Positions 10,147 through 21,569 of a stretch of DNA of 64,000 bases are shown piece by piece; the stretch's first letter is position 1; each line of letters opens with the position of its first letter. A program made the position numbers and the translations under genes. Under the pieces are notes generated by a model. The model saw only the letters and a program-made list of their open reading frames with translations. It did not search any database and was not told where the DNA came from. The stretch is from NCBI GenBank assembly GCA_025786725.1, contig JAHLTZ010000027.1:186001-250000 (forward strand). The letters are read 5' to 3'. The stretch is from Syncephalis fuscata (taxonomy: Eukaryota; Zoopagomycota; Zoopagomycetes; Zoopagales; Piptocephalidaceae).

Positions 10147-12465
10147 ATGGTTCCCACCGATCTCGACAGCTGTATTAACGCACCATTAAACCGAGTACGC
10201 CAGCTGTTTCGTAAGTTGCAAAGTAGCAGTAAATGGCAATAATAACACTTTTATTATTTATTTTTACAGAGGAAAACTGGCGTCCAGATACACCAGTTGA
10301 GCATACATGGGGTGTGCCTGAGTATTTCTCGTCATTATATGACACGGAAGAGAAATGGAATCAAGTAAATGACAATACAGATCGTTAGAAGATTGTAGCT
10401 AAACCGCGTGTGTAGATTCCTTCGTTGAACACTTTGCCTCCGAATCTATGGAGGTCAGGATCGCTTGTAAGATTCCGATGTATGATACAAGACACAAGTT
10501 TTGGGCAAGAAATTGCTGTTGATGCAAGTTGTTCAGCTGATGGGCAAAACTGGCAGCCGCATCGTTATTCGGACGGCGCAGATGGCGAGTCTGGCGTGGA
10601 CCAAGATGCATCTATCGGTGCTGATGCACTATATGCAGGCCAGGAACGTATACGGCTTAATGAGCTCCAATTACTCTACTGCGTATCTATTCCATGCGAG
10701 ACTGACTGGGTTCGGCGACAATACGACGAAAAGATGGCAGCTCGCTGGGGATACAATCCATTAGTTGTATCGTCATCAAATACTACTGCAGCTCATCAAA
10801 CAGTCAATGGCTATTCAACGCAATTAATCAATAAACAGCCAATTGAGGAGGATAAAGAACATAGTCGGGGTGTTATCGTTAAGGTAGGCTATTTAGTAGT
10901 ATCTTGCTAATATTAACGAATTATATACTGTTGTATAGGTACTTGGCGATACCGATGCATTTAAAGTTGCCGATATTGTAGAATTTGTAGGCATTTATGG
11001 AACTGCGCCAGTTATGTAAGTCAAGTCATTTTAAGCATATATTCCATTTCTAACATTTTATTAGCGGTGATGATTTAATGCTAGACGCGACTACAGAAAC
11101 GGCCGAATTATCACCATGTATTCATGCGATTTTCCATAAAACGCTGCATTCTGCAACCGAAACGCCTCTACTTATTTCCAAATGTATCAATAATACCGGT
11201 CATCTTATTGCTGAAAGTATTCAACCGATTGAATTGGCAACGACGTCACGACAAGAACTACTCGATGATTTGCACAATTGTTAAATGGTGATACATTGGC
11301 GCTGAATATATGTTATTGGCACTTATTTCACGCGTGTAAGTGATTGTAATTTTAGTGATAAATGTTAAGGTATTGATACTGATATGGCTGTAGACAACAC
11401 CGAGTCAATACGACAACAGTAGGCAATTTGACCTTGAATTTAACTAAAGTTCAGCAATCAACTGACGCCACATCCGTTACGACCAACACTGGGCATGCTA
11501 GTCAGCAATGCAGCGCATTGGCTAAACAGGTTCATTGCCGACTTGCTAGCATTCTACCTAAATGTTTAGCTCTACCCATGTCATTAACACACTTAAACGG
11601 TCGTCCATTTTGGCCACGAGACACTGGATCGGGTATAGAACGACTGGTCAGCGGTCGTTTACAACTGTCAGATGGTACATGTGTACTAATCGACGAAACT
11701 GCTTTGGATGAGGGGAAGCTGGAGGATACAGGTATGAACGAGATACTCAATACTTATCTACTGCATTATAACATGCATTGCTATACCTGTTTAGGCGTTC
11801 GTAATGTACGTACTTTAGCACGCATTGTTCAAGTCCAACAGCTTGATTATGCATTTCCATATCGTGGTGAAATCAGCTTTCCAACAGACCTGAATCTGCT
11901 TATCTTCTCCACTGCTCGTTCAATGCTTCCGGTAAGTTTTTTAATAAAATACCGTTTGTCATATGACGCAGTCTGATACAATATGAATTTAGGCAGAGTT
12001 TGTGCTTCCTCTACAGCTGACATCACCTGCCAGTCATGCTGTTGAGCCTGACACTATTCACGAGAACATATTACGGCGATGGAGGGAATATTTAGCGATG
12101 ACACGCGCCATAGCACATGAAATCCCAGAGTCATTATCACAGCTGATCCAAGAAGACTTTGTTGATCGGCGCAAATACAACGTCGAACAAGGCACGCCGT
12201 TAATGACTGAAGTTGAACTATCACAAGAATTATTAGTTGCACGGTAAGTGATTTAAATAGGTTATTTTTGTTTTGTAAATAGCAATAAACAGTAGTAAAA
12301 GTATAAAACGAGTATAAATTTAATGAATATTAATGGTAACGATACGAATTGTATGTGTCTAGATTAATTGCACAAAGTAAAGGTGAAGAAAAGCTTAATG
12401 AGACACATTGGCAACAGGCAAAACGCATGGAAGTCGAACGTCGTTCCCGTCTTGCATTGTTGTAA
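10147..12465 (+). CDS. MCMBP: Mini-chromosome maintenance complex-binding protein
   Basis: Nine exons (10147-10210, 10270-10364, 10416-10883, 10939-11015, 11065-11335, 11394-11731, 11795-11931, 11993-12243, 12363-12465) give about 601 aa once two missing bases in exon 5 are allowed. MCMBP binds MCM2-7 in the nucleus, displaces MCM2, and helps unload MCMs and keep sister chromatids together. Matches to the family in order: WRPDTPVEHTWGVPEYF, LVRFRCMIQDTSFGQEI, SIPCETDWV, the broken segment LLNGDTLA-AEYMLLALISRV, NRLVSG-like IERLVSGRLQL, IDETALDEGKLEDTG, LDYAFPYRGEISFPTDLN, and a C-terminus ending RSRLALL. The breaks lie at about 11278 (AATTGTTAAAT, one T short) and about 11300 (TTGGCGCTGAA, one base short), 20 bp apart. 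All splice phases otherwise agree. Confidence 0.93.
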
Positions 12466-14023
12466 ACAATAAAAAAGGCCTAATTAGCTAAATGGCGATG
12501 GTGATGATGATGATGATGACGGTAATCATAATTGGTATAATAAAAAAAGTTCATTCAAATGAATACCGGATAGTTGTCGTTAATCGCAGCTGCAACGCGT
12601 TTGCTGCCTAGACAAAAAACGGTCGCGTGAACCAATCAGCTACTTTCTAGCTAATAATTTTTTTAATTTAATCTATCCATTTTTACTTTGTCTTTTTTAG
12701 GGGTGATTAAATTGAAAAAAAAAAACTTTACTGGTACCTTTTGGTACTAATGGACTGAACGTGGCACTACATTTGTGGGCGTGCATCTATATGTGTAGCG
12801 CCACGTTTGATAGACTGGTACAAAAAGGCACCAGTAGAGTCTTTTTTCACTACCAGTATTAAACAGCTGTATGTGTGTGTGTTGCATACATGTGTTTGCG
12901 TCTGCGTAGGCGCGTATATGTGTGGCGTGCATCACACACACATATACAGATTTATACACAGTGTTTCTCAATTTTGTCGCACCAATATGCCATTAGATTA
13001 GTCTTATCCGCCATCTTTTATTCGCATTCACATTGCCATCCAGTGTAACAGCCGAGTGCTAAATCAATACAAGATGTACAAAAAATAGCAAATTCAGATT
13101 ACCAAGTACCAGCGCTGCCACCACATTAAATGACGTATAAGACAAGTCCACCTGTCCATTGCCTTCCTTAATGTTAGAAACACGTGAACACAAAGAACAA
13201 TAGCATTTCCAACACTTTTTTTGGCTGACAGCTGCATGATCCAGTCATTGCTTATAGTTCATGCTAAGTGTAGCAACATCGTGTCGAGTGACGATTGGCT
13301 GCTCGCAGCAGCGGAGCATTGTCATGGGGCAATCAGCTGGTGTGACCAGCATGGAAGGCCCAATTCGGGGCGGATACTCAATGCCCCAATTTACCACCAT
13401 TTTCACAAGATAGGAAAAAGCCGATTGTCCGTTTGAGCGAACAGCAATTGAAATCCAACTTTATCGAACTCAGTTGGGGATAGTCGGACGGATGGCGAAG
13501 CTATAAATTAGCCAATGTTTAACACTTTCCCCACCATCATCTCATACAATATAGTTTCACTCACGCACACGCCCACACCGCATCTGGACCAAATCAAGTA
13601 AAACACACACACGCCGACACGTTCATATCTGTCAGTCTGCCGTTATTCGTTTCTTTACTGTGTAGACCAGCGCTTATCGCTTTTTGTATGCTATAAATCG
13701 TGGTTCCGTCGTTGATTAACCGTAGACGGTGTATATTGGCCAATTAGCTCACTGCACTAAAAGAAAAGCTTTATTTGAGCCTTTGCACCTTGGCACAAGG
13801 CATGCTCGTGTCACTTAATCTCGAGCAATTTAAATATTACTTCGCTTAACACCAGTGTTGTTGTTTTCTTTTGATCTTTGTTTACGGCTACATTTGTAAC
13901 TCGTATTTGTATTCAATTGAATTATTGATTTTTTAGTGTGAATCTGAACTCAATCTGTATTGCGTTAACATACTGCAGTGCAATAGTTGAATTCGATCAT
14001 TAGTTCGTTTTCTAACTTTAATT
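12466..14023. other. Intergenic region with simple repeats
   Basis: Contains a (GAT)n run near 12500-12520, CA/TG-rich stretches near 12870-12960 and 13560-13610, and a T-rich tract before 14024 that may be the leader of the next gene. The open frames here lack start codons or any family resemblance. Confidence 0.5.
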
Positions 14024-15040
14024 ATGGTTTGTTACGCCACCCCAAAAGTTTCCATTTCAGCGTTACTTAAATCATCGGGTAATTTACTCCATAAAAATCA
14101 ACATCAAAAGATGAACGATATTGAATCTATCGAACCAGAGTTGGACTTGTCAATTGAATTTGATGAATATGATGTCTATGATGAATTGGAAGAGCAAGGT
14201 TTGTGTGATATCGATGGTCCAAATCCTGGCCTATACTCTAGTTCCGATGAATTTGACGACAACTACGCCGAGCTATCATACATCAATAACGAGCAGAATG
14301 ACATGTCAAGCATGTTATTCTCTAGTCATTATGACGATGATAGTAACGACGACGACGATGAGTTGATGGATTATTTTGATTTTGAAGAAGCAGCCGAACT
14401 GGCTGGTATGCCATTAAAGCCATTCCATTCATTATCTTCGCCTTTACCGTGCGATTTCCCTTCTGAATCAAATATTCAAAATGAGGAATTATACGATGAA
14501 CATGCTTTACTATCTGAATCGCCATTATTAGCAGCGATAGCAACAACAACAGTAGCAGCAGCAACAGCTACAGCAGCTACCTCAATCAGAATGGACTGTA
14601 GTTCAAATATGCCGCAACCAAAGGCGCCAGCCACTTATTGTCGTGATATAGCACTTGGTTGTTTATCACCACCTCAATCACCTTATTTGCCTATTCATCT
14701 GAATAGTTTTTTACAAAGCCACCCAGAAGCACGACAATGGGTGAAGGAAAATGGGCATAACTATTCGGAACGCTATCCTGCTGTCTATGCTTCCGATAGC
14801 TTTACTACCACCAACGGTAACAGCAGCAATGATGGGTATGCTGGCGACGCATGGCAGACTTGGGGTGCTCCAGACTCACCTGCCGATCTATATCATCTAG
14901 CTTATGATTTTGGTAGTGCTCAAACATCCGATAATACCTATTGGAAGGAATCACGTTACATGGCTACCGATGACGACGACTTGTATTCACCAAGCGACGA
15001 CTGGCTTTTCGGCGCCTATGGCGTCAATGGTGGTCGTTAG
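14024..15040 (+). CDS. Acidic orphan protein, 338 aa, intronless
   Basis: A single long frame starting at ATG 14024 and ending in TAG. I do not recognise a family. Residues 1-30 are mildly basic with many Ser and Lys. Residues 35-130 are very acidic, with aromatic residues between the Asp/Glu (EFDEYDVYDEL, DYFDFEEAAEL), a composition seen in transcription activation regions. An Ala/Thr run lies near residues 168-187, followed by a compact stretch SPPQSPYLPIHLNSF...ARQWVKENGHNYSERY that could be a small conserved motif. The C-terminus is Asp/Ser/Trp-rich. There is no membrane segment or signal peptide. A nuclear or regulatory role would be a guess. Composition and length argue that it is a real gene. 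Confidence 0.7.
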   Translation: MVCYATPKVSISALLKSSGNLLHKNQHQKMNDIESIEPELDLSIEFDEYDVYDELEEQGLCDIDGPNPGLYSSSDEFDDNYAELSYINNEQNDMSSMLFSSHYDDDSNDDDDELMDYFDFEEAAELAGMPLKPFHSLSSPLPCDFPSESNIQNEELYDEHALLSESPLLAAIATTTVAAATATAATSIRMDCSSNMPQPKAPATYCRDIALGCLSPPQSPYLPIHLNSFLQSHPEARQWVKENGHNYSERYPAVYASDSFTTTNGNSSNDGYAGDAWQTWGAPDSPADLYHLAYDFGSAQTSDNTYWKESRYMATDDDDLYSPSDDWLFGAYGVNGGR

Positions 15041-15847
15041 TGGTGAACCTTCAAGGAACATAACCGATCTGGCCATGTTATCTTGGCGCACAAACGCGCC
15101 TTACTAGCAAAATCAACTTTGTTGTAATTAACGAGTGATTTTGATTATTTTATTTTGTATTTTACACTTGAATTTTTGTAGTCACTATTCTTTGTTTTGT
15201 AAAGACTTTGTTCTTATTTACTTTCCTATTTCTAGTTGTTATTTTTCCTTTTCAACCACAATTAGCCAGGCCCTAGTTTTTTCTGAATAGGTCGAGTACG
15301 CATGCCTTACTGTACTCGCCTTTACATTATACTTTTTTAGTATTTTTCGTCCTCAATAACAATATACACGATAATTATTATATCTATTTATATCACAGTG
15401 TGTTTATTCTAATTGTTAAATCATGTGCTAGTTCATTTCGGATATATACATTTACACGTGTCATGTGCCACTTTAATTTGGCTTAATATACAAACACTTA
15501 TTTGGTAATAGACAAGAATGGCGTTATGCCCCAAAAAAGGACTAGTTGCGAGGTTGCGGCCTGTTGATACGCATCAGTCTTTTCTCTCTCCAGCCAGACG
15601 ACTATAATCACAGCTAAGGCTATACATTCTAAAGAATTCACGTGAACAAATGTCGCCCTTTTAAATTGTTGTTATTGTAGCTTGCTAGCCTTGAGTCAAA
15701 CAATAAATAATCCCTTCTTTTCCTGCATAACTCTGTTGATACTAACGTGCAACGATTATTTCTACTACCTTTTAACGAACATTATTTTATTTTTATCACC
15801 TGCACACTTTACTACAGTATTGCTATCACTACTCGTGCAACAATATT
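15041..15847. other. Intergenic region
   Basis: Presumed 3' UTR of the acidic protein and promoter/leader of the phosphodiesterase gene. AT-rich, no feature recognised. Confidence 0.5.
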
Positions 15848-17254
15848 ATGGCTAAAATGGCACTCTTATTTATTTGCCAGCTATCACTTTTATTAGCTGC
15901 CATCTGCTCGCCCGGTATACAAGCTTCTATTATTCCTAAAGATGCAGCCGTACCCGCCATCCACCAATCGGTTCAAACGGTCTTTGGCACATCAGTAAAC
16001 AACCCAGTGGTCATCAACATTGATAAAAAACAAGCACCTGCCATAGCACCACTTACTTCATCCGAGACAAATCGCTACGCAGCCATTGCCTCAGATGTTA
16101 CGAATGCCTGGACTACCTATCTTGCTAAACAGCACGATATTATTCCCCCCAATAATGTGCACTGGCCTAATACTTTTACTGGCAAACGCACACTGCTTTT
16201 GGCCCATCGGGGTGCACGGGCATTTATGCCAGCACATTCTAGCGGTGCCTACTACATGGCGGCTATGTTAAGTGCCGACTATATTGAACCTGATCTAGTT
16301 GTGTCAAAAGACGGTCATATTATCTGCCATCATGATTTATTTTTATCTGAAGATACAGACGTTGAACAGCACCCAGAATTTGCTAGTCGTCGCCGTACAG
16401 TGGTCGATATTTTGGAGGGCGAGGAAGTGACTCGAACTGATTGGTTTATTGAAGATTTTACTCTAGCAGAGTTGAAAACCTTACGTCTACGCCAGCTATC
16501 AAAGGGCGTGCGCCCCTCATTCTTTGACAAGAATTTTGCTTTAATTACCTTACAAGAATTTCTTACATTGATTCAGGAAACGTCCATTGTGTTTAAACGA
16601 CCCATTAGCATTATTCCCGAGCTAAAACATGGGCGGCATCACGCAAAGTTACGCCCGTATAATCCACACTACTTTGAAAATCGCGTGCTTTCCATTCTGT
16701 CAGAGTATGGCTATCCATTAGTGCCAGATCCTAATACACGGGCTACCCGACGAGTAAATGGCAATACCATCGAACTAGGTGATGTGCAGCTACAATCATT
16801 TGATGATTTTATGATTCATTATTTGCGTGAACGTACTGCTTTGCCTTTACTGTACCTTGTTGAGTCAACAAATGCCGATGTCATTACACCCAAGGGGCTT
16901 GATGCCATAAAAAATGTTGCCACTTATATCGGCATTGATCAGCGTTTTCTTTTCACCGATGCTAAAGAGGTAGTGCTAAGCGACAAAGTGCCTTACAACG
17001 AAGATCATATCAACAAAATGGGTGGATTTATTGCTCCAGCTCGTATTCCATTGGAGATTCATAATCGCGGTCTGCGTCTCTCTGTGTATACAGTCGCTGA
17101 CTCTCGAGAAATCAACACCGAGGTACCTGCAGTGCCTGAACGCGTGACAGCCATGTTCAAAATGGGTGTGGATAGCATATTTACCGAGAATTTGGCTGAG
17201 ACGCATCGTTTGCGTGATGCCTATACAAATCAACTGGCTTCACGTCGTTTTTAA
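15848..17254 (+). CDS. Secreted glycerophosphodiester phosphodiesterase (GlpQ type)
   Basis: One exon, 468 aa. The start gives a clear signal peptide (MAKMALLFICQLSLLLAAIC, cleavage likely after about residue 26), so the enzyme should be secreted or wall/vacuole-directed. GDPD-family residues are in order: LLLAHRGARAF (catalytic HR) near residue 118, DYIEPDLVVSKDG (metal-binding E and D) near 140, HHDLFLSEDTDV (second catalytic His), SIIPELKHG (E and K in the barrel), a W/Y-containing middle section and FTENLAETHRL near the end. It hydrolyses deacylated glycerophosphodiesters to sn-glycerol 3-phosphate and an alcohol, usually for phosphate or choline scavenging. The length fits the periplasmic GlpQ-like subfamily with its insertion between the second His and the barrel. 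No break seen. Confidence 0.92.
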   Translation: MAKMALLFICQLSLLLAAICSPGIQASIIPKDAAVPAIHQSVQTVFGTSVNNPVVINIDKKQAPAIAPLTSSETNRYAAIASDVTNAWTTYLAKQHDIIPPNNVHWPNTFTGKRTLLLAHRGARAFMPAHSSGAYYMAAMLSADYIEPDLVVSKDGHIICHHDLFLSEDTDVEQHPEFASRRRTVVDILEGEEVTRTDWFIEDFTLAELKTLRLRQLSKGVRPSFFDKNFALITLQEFLTLIQETSIVFKRPISIIPELKHGRHHAKLRPYNPHYFENRVLSILSEYGYPLVPDPNTRATRRVNGNTIELGDVQLQSFDDFMIHYLRERTALPLLYLVESTNADVITPKGLDAIKNVATYIGIDQRFLFTDAKEVVLSDKVPYNEDHINKMGGFIAPARIPLEIHNRGLRLSVYTVADSREINTEVPAVPERVTAMFKMGVDSIFTENLAETHRLRDAYTNQLASRRF

Positions 17255-17833
17255 AGTAGCTGCCTGTGCAGCAAGCATATTATATCGATTTATTCAACAC
17301 ACATCGACCAAATAAAGCAATTAATTTAAATGAACTTTATTTAGTAATTCACACTATTTAGTAATGGCTGTGCACTAAATAATAAGTACGTGGTTGCTTA
17401 AACGCTTTAACTACTCAACAGCGTATAAGAGTATGCTTTTGGTAGGTTTATAGCAATGTTGAGCATTGCGTTATTTTAGTCGCAATGCTTTGAAGAGTAA
17501 TTGATGGCTAAAGCACGTAACTGAGGAGAGTGTGACCAAAGTCTTAAAATGTGTGATTAGTGTATTGCCACGGCGTGAACCTCAGTAGATGTGTGGAAGT
17601 AGTTCGCGTGTTCAGGTTACAGCCAGCCTCAAAGGCTGCATAATATGCAAGAAAGCGTGTTTCATTTGCATATCTCCCATGCCTCAGCAGTGTTTGCCTT
17701 TATTCGTCTTAACACTTGTATTTTTGTATTTCAACATATTGTTCTAAGCCTATTGAATAGCAGTATAGTTTTGTTAAGTGTAGTAAAGCTACCGAGTACA
17801 GCAGCCTTACTATAAACTGAACTAGCACTATCG
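17255..17833. other. Intergenic region
   Basis: Between two plus-strand genes. No coding signal was recognised. Confidence 0.5.
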
Positions 17834-18969
17834 ATGGGCAACCTTTTAACCAATTATCCATCTTCAAAACAAAAGCAATTTAGTTTTGCAACCAACTCAA
17901 ATAAAAGCAGTAGTGGATCTGGGGATCATAAAAGCGATACATCTAATTTTAAAATGTCGCTGGGTCGCCGTTATCACAACGAGAAGAATGTGCCTTATCT
18001 TTTACCAAATGATATCGAAGAGGCTGATAGGTAAACCAACATCACGTTCGTCATTTGTGTAAATTGATTTCTAATTAAACAGCCACTGTTGACGTCTAAT
18101 GGTTAATGTTTGTACCATTTACATTATGGTATGATTAGGCTAGATACACAACATTATATAGTTCACGAATTAGTCAAAAGTAATCATTTGTGTAATTTGG
18201 ATAATCCACGTAGAATAATTGATATTGGCGCTGGGACAGGGACATGGGCCATGGTAAGTTGTAGCTACATTTTAAAACTTTACACTAATGCTATATTTAG
18301 GAAATGGCAGCCGAGTTCCGTGATTGCCAGGTTCTTGGCATTGATATATCGCCTATCCAACCCAAATCAATTCGGCCACCAAACATTAATTTTGAGATTA
18401 TGAATATATTAGAAGGTAAGCATTGCTGATGTACAAAATTTAATATTAACATATCTAAAGGTTTGCGCTATGAAGCAAACACGTTTGACTATGTACATAG
18501 CCGATTTTTATGCGCAGCCATTCCTAAGACATATTGGCCAACACTTATTCGTGATATGGCTCGAATATGCTCGTCCAGTGGCGCAGTAGAGATATGCGAG
18601 ACGGATGGAGTGTTTCACAATGGGGGCCCATTAGGAATAAAAATCGGCACTTGGATCAAAAAGCTTTGTGCACTGGGTAAAGTAGATCTTGGTGCTGTAT
18701 GGGATATCCCTGAGATGATGCAAGATGCCGGGCTGCGATTAGAAGAAGTGCGATACTATCAATTGCCAATAGGTAGTTGGTATGGTCGATTAGGCGAACT
18801 GGCTATGCAAAATTATATAGACGGCACATCATCAATGCGTAGCAAGTTTGTCGATAATTTCAATGAGACTATCGAAGATGTCGATGCAGCCTATGATAAT
18901 CTTCATAACGAGGCTAATAATTGTCGTTTTTACTGGAAGATTGCTATTTATGTTGGAAGAAAGCTATAG
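17834..18969 (+). CDS. SAM-dependent methyltransferase (fungal TAM-like family)
   Basis: Exons 17834-18030, about 18110-18253, 18301-18415 and 18461-18969. The order is a polar N-terminus, YHNEKNVPYLLPNDIEEADR, LHYGMIRLDTQHYIV, motif I IIDIGAGTGTWAM, motif II VLGIDISPIQP, motif III FDYVHSRFL, then GAVEICETDG, and the late QLPIGSWYGRLGEL typical of this fungal family. The family binds S-adenosylmethionine; substrates are mostly unknown (LaeA-like regulators and secondary-metabolism enzymes are distant relatives). The first intron is odd. Its donor is fine, but the only canonical acceptor (AG at 18081-18082) leads into stops in every frame, and the family frame starts at about 18110 with no AG in front. 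So either the acceptor is lost, or the sequence is damaged there. The other two introns are normal. Confidence 0.85.
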
Positions 18970-19328
18970 GTAGCTTATTTTTAAATTAAACTGTTTATAC
19001 ATTTGTTGGTATTATTAAGAAATTTATAGTATTTATTTTATTAAATGCATCATAAGATACATTGATCATTTAAATGTGATTGAGTGATATTCTATGTTGA
19101 TTGACATTGAAAAAGGCAATAAGCAATATATTATATCCTTACTTAGATTAATAACAAATCATTTTATTTTAATAAATTTTAATGCAAAAATTACAACGTA
19201 TTTACATAATCATGCTTTAATGGTAAGTAAATAAAGCAATATGATTAGTTGGATTGAATTAAAATTTTATTAAGTAATAATATAATATCTAATATTGCCA
19301 AATCAATCAACCTTGCTAAAAATAATGT
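18970..19328. other. Convergent 3' region
   Basis: AT-rich sequence between the ends of two converging genes. No other feature. Confidence 0.5.
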
Positions 19329-20060
19329 TTAAAGAAAGCTACGATCATCTAACAAAGCATCGGTAAGGATGCTATTGTTATGAGGGCAAGATGAGGAAAT
19401 ATGTCGTTCTTGGAAGACATCTGTTTGTGGCAGTTGATTTTTATTCCCAAGATAATTTGCTGATTTCTTTGATTGTTTTGAAAATTCTTGGTCCCATGAC
19501 AAATCAAATTTAGAGTTTGATTTGCGACTTCGAAGAGGTGGGCGTGACGGTGAACTGGGGTGATTAAATCGAGATGTTTTTGATAAATCTTGCTCGCTAT
19601 GTGCTTTTTGCATAAAGCTATACTCCTTCATTGACTGGCTTTGGGTAATTGACGGTGAATTAGCTGCTGCTATCCTTGCCAATGCTTCGGAAGATAATTG
19701 AGTTGTATTCGATTTTTTCCTACCTCCTCGTGGATTTGCCTGGAGATTTGGTAGATGTGTGCTGCCATTAGTGATCATAATGGGTCTACGTGAAGTGCTT
19801 CCATTAGTTCTTGACGAGCCTCTGCTTGAAGTTGAAATAGAATCGGAATCTGGATACCTGGGATTATGCTCAATTTGGTAAGGCGATTTGTAGACTTTGC
19901 TATTAGCAGCTTTTGGCGGATACGGTATCATCAAATCGACAGGATGCTTTACGTTTGTACGTTTTGGTTTTTGTAAATCTCGATTAGTTTGTATTGGTCT
20001 TGGAACAATACCAGGGCGAGAGGCATGAGGTACATTGTTATGGTGCCGCTTTTGATTCAT
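19329..20060 (-). CDS. Basic Ser/Arg/Asn-rich protein, probably the cytoplasmic tail of the EGF-like membrane protein
   Basis: A 243-codon frame rich in Ser, Arg, Asn and Pro with SR-type runs (STSSRGSSRTNGSTSRRP) and no fold that I recognise. The DNA between it and the upstream membrane-protein frame (20061-20172) is also open in another frame (AALKHTAPEPSTHKLRSSSL). Two missing bases, at about 20206 and 20097, would fuse everything into one protein whose last about 300 residues are a disordered cytoplasmic tail. I favour that over a separate gene, because there is no spacer or promoter-like gap. If it is separate, ATG at 20060 is the start. Function unknown. Confidence 0.55.
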   Translation of the reverse strand: MNQKRHHNNVPHASRPGIVPRPIQTNRDLQKPKRTNVKHPVDLMIPYPPKAANSKVYKSPYQIEHNPRYPDSDSISTSSRGSSRTNGSTSRRPIMITNGSTHLPNLQANPRGGRKKSNTTQLSSEALARIAAANSPSITQSQSMKEYSFMQKAHSEQDLSKTSRFNHPSSPSRPPLRSRKSNSKFDLSWDQEFSKQSKKSANYLGNKNQLPQTDVFQERHISSSCPHNNSILTDALLDDRSFL

Positions 20061-20172
20061 ATGCTGCTCTTTATGAGAAGTAAATAAAATGCTTTTTCTT
20101 TCATTTGCGTTTTATCTGCTTTAAGAGAGCTAGAGCGCAATTTATGAGTTGAAGGTTCGGGTGCAGTATGTT

Positions 20173-21569
20173 TTAAAGCTGCGAATTCGTCGCCATCATT
20201 TTCATTCTAGGAGAAATCATACTGCCAGCATCTTTCTTGCCGCCATAAATTTCTTTACCTTTCTTACAGGTTTCTGAAAGTGGTGAAGTACTGCTCCAGA
20301 TACCGCGTATGTGACCTATTTTGCTGTAATCCAAACTGACATATATTATCAATGTCGTCAATCCAAAACCAATTGAAATAAGTGTAACTGGATCGGCTTT
20401 ATCACGATTTAGCATTAAAATGGCAACAATTTGCAGTGCCAAAATCATTGGCATGTGTATTAAAATACCAAGCAAGCCTGCTGCGCGTAACTGATTTACC
20501 GCAACGTCTCGCATAGGTGCTGATAGTGCTGGATATCGATGTATACGACTTTGTAATAATAGCATTTGCGCTGGACCAGTACATGCCGCTAATATACCTA
20601 CAAACCATGTGATTTTACCATAGTAATCTAACCATGCATGAAATGGTATATTTGAGCCTCGTTCTCTTCGAATGATTAAAGTCAGTAGTAAGCTGTATAG
20701 AATGCACGAGATTCCCATGACTACAGAGCCGGCTATTATTAAATATAAATAATAGTTGTACTTTTCTGCATGAATATGAATAATAAAAAATATTTCACTT
20801 CCAGTATTGAGTAGACCAAATAAGCGTGCCAAAGACTCATTGCGATGTGAAAGTAACGGGGAGCGCTTTCCACCCCACAATACTAACAGGCCAATAATAA
20901 AGATAATCCCGATAATTACAAAACTGAAGACGTTTTGTGCTATGAATTGCCCTAGAAAATCGTGTTAGATTATTTTTGTAACTGTGCTGTGGCTGATTTA
21001 CCTTGACAGTTTGGATAGCCACTAAATCCTTCAGCACAAGTGTTGCATTGATTGCCGGCAAAGCCCGTTTTACATAAGCAGACGTTTAGATTTTTGTAAC
21101 ACCGATCAGTTCCCTTTTCTTTACAGTCGCAACTGGGAGTGCAAGAAGGGTATTCTCCCGCATCAGATTCGCACTGATTACAATGTGTACCGGTAAACCC
21201 TGGCCGGCATCGACATTGGCCTGTTTCCTTTTCACAGCTATTTGCTAGACTGCCATTTATATCACACATACAAAGCTGGCATTGTTTAATACTAGTATTG
21301 GCTATTGTGCCATTTCCTGCAACGCTATTGACCGTGATAGGATAGGCGATGTTTGGATTGCAAGCGTTGCAATAGCTGCCAGTGTAGCCATCCGCACAGG
21401 GACAGGCTTTAAGACCCGGTGCTATATTAGGATTTGAGCAGGAGCTATGCAAAAATCCTATTGAGCCAATACATTCAGAAGCACGGCAGGGTGAATTAGG
21501 TGGCAAATTAATAGTAGTCTGCGCCGTCACAGAACACCCGAGAAATAAAATATAAAAAAGAGAAAACAA
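20173..21569 (-). CDS. EGF-like cysteine-rich receptor-type protein with about five membrane helices
   Basis: Exons about 21002-21569 and 20173-20951, with one GT-AG intron joining YPNCQG to QFIAQNV. A hydrophobic leader (FSLFYILFLGCSVTAQ) precedes about 170 residues with laminin/EGF-like Cys spacing: CPCADGYTGSYCNAC, CRCRPGFTGTHCNQC, CLCKTGFAGNQCNTC. Then come a first TM helix (VIIGIIFIIGLLVLW) and four further hydrophobic helices, among them YLIIAGSVVMGISCILYSLL, VGILAACTGPAQMLLL and GILIHMPMILALQIVAI. An extracellular Cys-rich domain on a polytopic membrane protein suggests a surface sensor or adhesion role; I know no named family. The reading frame has no ATG at its start: TTG at 21569 is the first possible codon, and an ATG in another frame lies just upstream, so the 5' end may contain an intron or a missing base. 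A frame break near 20206 probably separates it from its tail. Confidence 0.75.

Noticed and set aside
12747-13436. Frames on both strands in the MCMBP-acidic gene spacer
   Set aside because: Generated by CA/TG microsatellite sequence or lacking an ATG start; no conserved features.
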